A DNA stretch of 49,003 nt, taken from Brachionus plicatilis. Taxonomy: Eukaryota; Rotifera; Eurotatoria; Ploima; Brachionidae. The stretch is from contig QEOQ01000339.1 in assembly GCA_010279815.1 (NCBI GenBank), forward strand, positions 70,659 through 119,661. The letters run 5' to 3'. Positions 44,501-49,003 of the stretch are shown piece after piece. A model generated the notes under the pieces. That model was not told the origin of the DNA. It worked only from the letters and a program-made list of their open reading frames with translations, and did no database searches. Made by a program: the position numbers and the translations under genes. Each line of letters opens with the position of its first letter. Position 1 is the stretch's first letter.

Positions 44501-45310
44501 AATTAAAAAAAAATGTTTGTTAATTAAAATTAGGTAATTCCTCAATTATACAATGGTCAATTACAAAAATAAACTTCAATTAAATAAATTTTTTGTCAAT
44601 TATTGCTTATTTTTATTAGTTAAAAATTCTTGGAGATTATGTATAAAAATAATAATAGAAAAATGTAATTCTTGGAAAGTTTCTACCAAAAGTTGAAAGT
44701 TGTTTCACTTCCATTCTCCTCCTGCCTCATTTATTTATTTATTTATAAATTTTAACTAAAAAATTACTTAAAATTCTTTTTGGTACTAATTTTTATTCAA
44801 TTTATCTATATTTAATTTTGTTACATTTTCTATTCTTTTAAATAAGATTTTACTTTAAATTTTACTTGATTTATTTTTGAATTTTCTTCTTTTTTTAAAT
44901 CTGAAGAAGGCCTATCATTTTAAATTTACAAATTAGATCGAATAATCACCTTAATTCTGGAATAATTGATTACAACTAAATTTTTAAGTCAAGCCACGAT
45001 TTCTACCGAAAAAAATCAAATTATAAAAATAATAATTTAAACAACTTACACTAAAATAAATCATTGACACATCTTTACTTTTCATGATTCCAAAAACAGG
45101 ATAAAGTACTAATGGAATAAGACTTGTAATACCAATTGGAAAACATTCACAAATCCAATATAGAACCATGATTGCAATCACATAACCACATTTACCAATT
45201 TTGTCACCCAAAATTGCTAATGGAACTAGAATAAGTGGAAATGAGACAATTTGTATCAATTTTTTATAATTAACGCAATTTTTTAGAAATCTTTTTAGTA
45301 ACTCAGACAT
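41506..45310 (-). CDS. SLC13-family sodium/carboxylate cotransporter
   Basis: Seven exons on the minus strand: 45310-45050, 43620-43310, 42782-42495, 42448-42254, 42189-42006, 41951-41652, 41598-41506, giving 543 aa, close to the family size. SLC13 proteins (NaDC/NaCT/NaS) import di- and tricarboxylates or sulfate with sodium at the plasma membrane. Exon 1 opens with a membrane segment and CGYVIAIMVLYWICECFPIG. Both SNT signature loops are present: SNTTTTSMILPI (S143-N144-T145) and SNVAMASIMLPI (S452-N453-V454), which bind sodium and substrate. Other blocks are FSSVIGGFGTLIGANSNIVL, FPWRLILLLGGSLAMAKGCE and MLPASTPSNALILAENKIRL. The last exon (LLTGLILKMLAILILFLGSN...) supplies the final membrane helix. 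Four introns are 46-64 nt, and two are long (527 and 1429 nt) and contain MITEs. Substrate cannot be told from the sequence; the SNT loops resemble the carboxylate branch. Confidence 0.92.
42866..43112. mobile_element. CAGAGTTG hAT-type MITE in SLC13 intron
   Basis: It starts CAGAGTTGTCTAAAAGTCAC and ends, inverted and more diverged, at CTTGTGTATTTAAAACAACAGTG. The arms share AAGTC(C)AAGTCCGGACTT-type sequence with the 29031 element. No clear target duplication remains, so this copy is older or rearranged. A further isolated CAGAGTTGTTTAAAA lies at 43257, in direct orientation. Confidence 0.6.
43125..43243. repeat. Inverted repeat, about 33 bp arms, in SLC13 intron
   Basis: The left arm TTTTCTAATATTTTTTGTG and its partner CGCAAAAAATATTAGAAAA face each other across about 50 bp, extending to ATATTTC/GAAATAT. 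Probably part of the same or a second MITE. No coding content. Confidence 0.6.
44098..44370. mobile_element. Possible MITE with GTNACGTTGGCG ends, first SLC13 intron
   Basis: The left GTAACGTTGGCGGTAACAATTA and the right TAATATGTCGCCAACGTGAC are inverted repeats with a few changes, about 270 bp apart. They stand out by GC from the intron. A period-7 ACATATT tract (44152-44176) lies within. Target duplication is not clear. Confidence 0.45.
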
Positions 45311-48300
45311 TTATTAAAAGTTTGATTTTAAGAAATTTAAATTTTTTATTATATTTATATTTAAACGCTGTGTTTAAATGTATTAGATTTTTTTTAATAT
45401 ATCATTAAAATGTCATGTTTTTAGCAAGAAGTTTCACGATAAATCTTAGATAACTCTCTGACGTAAGCTCATTCACACATTCAAGAGATGCTTAATTTCT
45501 TTAGAATATTTTTAGTTAATTTTGAGATTAAATTTAGTTTTAGTTTGAAAAAAACGAAATATTGAATTTTTATAAAATTAAATACAATGATTATCAAATT
45601 CATTATCTTTTAACTAAAAATAAGCAAAACTTAAAATTATATTGAAAATAAGATTGTGTTGAAAAGGATCTTATTTTGAATTTATAAAAACTAAACTTTA
45701 TGGAAAAATGTGGCTGAGAATTTATTTTATTTCTCTATATTTAATTTAATCAATCATTGAAAACAAAAAATCTCTTTAAAAATTTTAAATTTAATTCTTA
45801 TATTTTTTTCTAAATAAGTTTGAGACTGGTGGGCAGGTTGGGCTGATGAGATATCCGGTACATATAAGAATATTTTGAATCGATCAAAAATCACAAAATA
45901 TTTAACCATTGAAAGTCTAAATATTAATTTTTTTGTAAGAAAAAAATTTTTTCCTTTTTAAGTCTTTTAAGATAACAAAATGTGAAATTTTTAACTAAAT
46001 TCAATATTTTATTTATGAATTTTAGTATTTAAAATAAAATTCTATAATGTAAGAGAAAAAATTTTAAATGCTTTTACGAAAAAAAATATTCATAAAGAAA
46101 ATCAACAGACTTGTGTTGTGATTATCTCTAAAATAATTAAAAATGAATTGAAAAAAATTAAATTTTTAAAATAAATTTTAAATCTTCTTTTTTTAGTTTT
46201 AAATATTTTTGTAAATTTTGATTTTTTGTAAAAACTTAAACTTTGATTTTTGTGAGTCTTTGCTTAAGAAAACCTTGAAAAATTCTTTAAACTGTAGAAA
46301 TTAATTGAATTTAGTGAAGATTTCAGCCAACAAATTATTTTTTTAAGCATGTACTTCTTGAATTCGAAAATTTTTTATTTTCTATAAAAAGAATTTTAAA
46401 TATTTATATTTCATTTTTTTCATCGCCGACTCTGGTGTAATTTTTGGAACAAATAATAATATTTAAAATTAAAGGATGATTTATTTATTATTTCTAAATA
46501 TTGTCATTATTTTAAGAAATAGATTAAATTTATCATCATGGATTAAAGTAATATAAATCAGTTTATTATTCATGTATGTTCAAATTTAAATTCCTTATCA
46601 ACTAAAATTTAAGTTGATAAGCAAACTAAATCAGAATATTTAAAATCAAAATAATATTGAAATTTCAAAATTAATAATAATTAATAATAAAAAATTTCTA
46701 CCAAAATTCAAAAGTTGTGAAATTACTACAATGGTAAAAATTATTGTAATTTTCTTTAAGAAAATTTCTTTTAAATCTGCTTAAAAAAATTAAAATTAAT
46801 AAAATTTTTTTTTACGATTTACGATATATTATATAATCTAATGCCAAAAAAATTTAGTGTCAAATCGTTAAATAAGAAAATAATTTCAAAAATAAAATAG
46901 AAAAAAGTAAAACAGAAAAAAGTGGTGAAGTAAAATGGTTAGCATGACTCATTGGTAACTGGTAAATTAGATTACTTAATCATCAGTTATTTTTATGACA
47001 TTAATTTCTTATTTTAAAAATTAGCAATAAATTAATTTAGTATTATTTTCTTAGTTTGACAAAAAATATTTTTGCATTATTTTCTTTGACATTAAATGTT
47101 TGTCTTTAGATTCATTTGACATTATTTTACATTTTTTCACAATTTGAATATAAAATTGAATTTAGTCAGACAGCGGTGAATAATTTTGTTGATATAAGAC
47201 TTAGTTAAAATTTCATGTGATATTTAATGACAATACACATTTTTGTTATTTTATCAAAAATTGTTTTTTTTACTTTGATTTAGTTTATCTAATATTACAT
47301 GGAAAAATTAAGACAAGCAAACAATTGTTGCCTAATCATTATTAAAGTGCGAAATTTGTAATAGAATTAGAGTTTCTAAATGATATGATTTATATTAGTT
47401 CTTTTTCATTTAATATTTAATGTGGTGTTCCACGTTTATAAATCAGTTAACAAATAAAAGGTTTTATTGTTAAGAGATTCTTTATTTTAAAAAAGTATGA
47501 AAACGGCCGTTCTAAAATTTGAATAAAAAGATTAGGCCGAAGTAAATAAAATTGTTCATTCCGTATAAATAGAAAAGTGTACAAAATGTGGTTCGAATCA
47601 GATATAAAATTGAATTAGTATTGTGGTTGACTAACGCATCCGAATAAAAATGTAAATATTGAGATAGCAGACATAACTGCTTGGTTGCAGCAATATCTGC
47701 GTATGCGCGTTAGTCAGTCACAATAAAAAGAAACTGATTGCATCAGATGGTGACTTTTTGTGTTGTCTTTGTCAAGACACCACATTTAATTATTTAAGTT
47801 AATCTTATTTAAAAAAATAAATTAAAATATCTAGATTTACTTTTTCCGTTATTAATTATATTGAAAAAAAAGTGAAAACTAAAAAATTCAAAAGAAAATA
47901 CGTTAATATAATTTTACATTAAATTAAGGATAGAGAATGAGAATTTTGGAATCAAAAACAAATTAAATCTGATTTAAGCTTTTTGGTGAGAGACCTAAAT
48001 TGATTGTGTTAATTGTTTCAGCTGATAAATTTGATTTATCTTCTAAAAATTCTAAAAAGTTATAAGATTAAAAAATTTAAATCCTGCAATCAACAATAAA
48101 AATCAAAATCAAATAAGACTATGCATAAAAAAAGCATTTTATCAAAAGATAATGGAATATTAATAAGTTAAAAGTGTAATTAAATGTTTGAATAAAATTA
48201 GTATCACATAAGAAATTTCAAATGAAGCAATCTTATGAAACAAAATTAGTTGTAATTTTTTTGAATTATTTTAACTAAGGACATACAATTAAATAAATAT

Positions 48301-48601
48301 CAAAAAATATTTTTGAAAAATAAATTCTTATTATTAGAATCTGATTATTTCAAATAAAGAGAACAATTACAAATTTGAATGACAAGAAATTTTCTAATAA
48401 TGTTCAAAATTTTTGCAAATTGCACCACGTTTGAAGACACTCAAATTTAATTTCAGCAACTATTTATGTTGCACCATGTTATATTGACAGAACTAATTAT
48501 AAAAATACTGAAATATTATTCAATTTTTTACCATTTTTTTTTGTTCTTATGTATTGAATTTCACAAAAATAATTTTTGTCAGTAAATTTTTTATTATATA
48601 T
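45311..48601. other. Gene-free AT-rich DNA with small hairpins
   Basis: About 3.3 kb without a recognisable exon. Distinct items are a hairpin at 46594-46621 (CTTATCAACT arms), the palindromic element at 47619-47725 and a short, less AT-rich patch at 45820-45880. The upstream part must include the SLC13 promoter. Confidence 0.5.
47619..47725. repeat. 107 bp palindromic element with internal hairpin
   Basis: The outer arms are TATTGTGGTTGACTAACGC and GCGTTAGTCAGTCACAATA, with two mismatches in 19. An inner hairpin is formed by GCAGACATAACTGC and GCAGCAATATCTGC around TTGGTT. The transcript would fold into a two-part hairpin. A tiny MITE with TA-type ends is most likely; a small-RNA precursor is an alternative. 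Confidence 0.6.
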
Positions 48602-48862
48602 TTATTTAGTAGTAGTAAAAATAACTGAGACTCGAGCAAGTCGAGTTAAACCGTAAGGCTGTGGCAGTTCTTTGCATTCACACCAATTATGTACCATAAA
48701 CCATTCATCAAGTCTTGCTTTGAAGGAATTTAATGAATTTGCTTCAACAACATTTTTTGGTAAACGGTTCCAGTCGTTTACAACCCTGTTTGTGATAAAG
48801 CTGAACCGTGATTGACAAATTTTAATAAGTTCTCTTGTAACCATCTTTGCATGACCCCTCAA
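48602..48862 (-). pseudogene. LINE ORF2 C-terminal fragment
   Basis: The minus strand reads LRGHAKMVTRELIKICQSRF, then SFITNRVVNDWNRLPKNVVE and ANSLNSFKARLDEWF, the standard end of a CR1/Jockey-like ORF2 (LRGH...FxxRVVNDWNxLPxxVVxAxSxNSFKxRLD). After the stop, ACTACTACTAAATAAATATA marks the 3' tail. A stop codon lies in frame 18-21 nt upstream of LRGH, so the copy is 5'-truncated. It is the same kind of LINE as at 13768-18425 but a separate insertion on the other strand. Confidence 0.85.
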
Positions 48863-49003
48863 AATATAATTATTTCTTTATTTGTTTATCTGTTAATTTT
48901 AATAGTTTCCCCTCAAGCTATTTGTCAATAATGACATCTCGTTAAATACCATCTTTTTTAAATTTATATTTAAATCCAATTAATACATATTGATACAATT
49001 TGC
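48863..49003. other. AT-rich window end
   Basis: Nothing recognisable upstream of the LINE fragment before the window ends. Confidence 0.5.

Noticed and set aside
45820..45880. CTGATGAG in a less AT-rich patch, like a hammerhead core
   Set aside because: No GAAA core or stem II at the required distance.
47580..47610. GGTTCGAATC, like a tRNA T-loop
   Set aside because: No acceptor or anticodon stem can be formed around it; no tRNA gene was found anywhere in the window.
1..49003. CRISPR arrays, operons or prokaryotic systems
   Set aside because: Spliceosomal introns, metazoan genes and eukaryotic transposons throughout; no regularly spaced repeats with unique spacers.

Overview
This 49 kb window is a very AT-rich animal genome fragment. 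Its genes have short spliceosomal introns, mostly about 46-66 nt with GT/AG ends, separated by gene-poor DNA full of transposon remains. The gene set (Wnt, Tribbles, BUD13, SLC13, EF-hand nicotinamidase, a divergent 7TM receptor) is that of an invertebrate, most likely a protostome. The base composition, tiny introns and LINE tails would suit a monogonont rotifer such as Brachionus, but that is an inference, not something the sequence proves.

Layout. (1) 1-2.6 kb: a decayed DDE transposase tail at the edge, then a single-exon 7TM receptor on the minus strand. (2) 4.6-6.1 kb: a nine-exon BUD13 splicing-factor gene. (3) 8.5-13.4 kb: two tandem copies of a seven-exon nicotinamidase gene with N-terminal EF-hands; the second copy has a 792 bp foldback transposon in its last intron. 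(4) 13.8-18.4 kb: a stack of nested transposons. A LINE 3' end is split by a 604 bp element and by the 3' tail of a second LINE. Next to that tail sits a pogo-like TIR element, which in turn contains a nearly intact Ginger-type DNA transposon (perfect 42 bp TIRs, TATA target duplication, three-exon transposase with one in-frame stop). (5) 20.6-22.8 kb: a two-exon Tribbles pseudokinase whose intron holds a 551 bp foldback with an exact 8 bp target duplication. (6) 22.8-34.5 kb: nearly 12 kb without a recognisable host gene, holding a hAT-type MITE, LINE tails and small repeats; it lies upstream of (7) an intronless Wnt5-like gene at 34.6-35.7 kb. (8) 36-41 kb: a transposon-rich block with a 731 bp foldback (a duplicated copy of its empty insertion site lies close by), a 131-base assembly gap, a foldback of about 1.9 kb and an 893 bp hAT element inserted at the centre of a palindrome. 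(9) 41.5-45.3 kb: a seven-exon SLC13-type transporter on the minus strand. (10) 45.3-49 kb: gene-free DNA ending in a LINE fragment.

The host genes do not form one pathway. Wnt5 and Tribbles are signalling regulators, BUD13 is part of the spliceosomal RES complex, the nicotinamidases act in NAD salvage, and SLC13 takes up di- or tricarboxylates. The most notable features are the transposon nest, the tandem nicotinamidases with conserved exon lengths but diverged calcium loops, the phase-1 repeat exons of BUD13, and the intronless Wnt5 with a sharp internal drop in GC. All gene models were spliced by eye from reading frame and GT/AG sites, and the totals divide by three.
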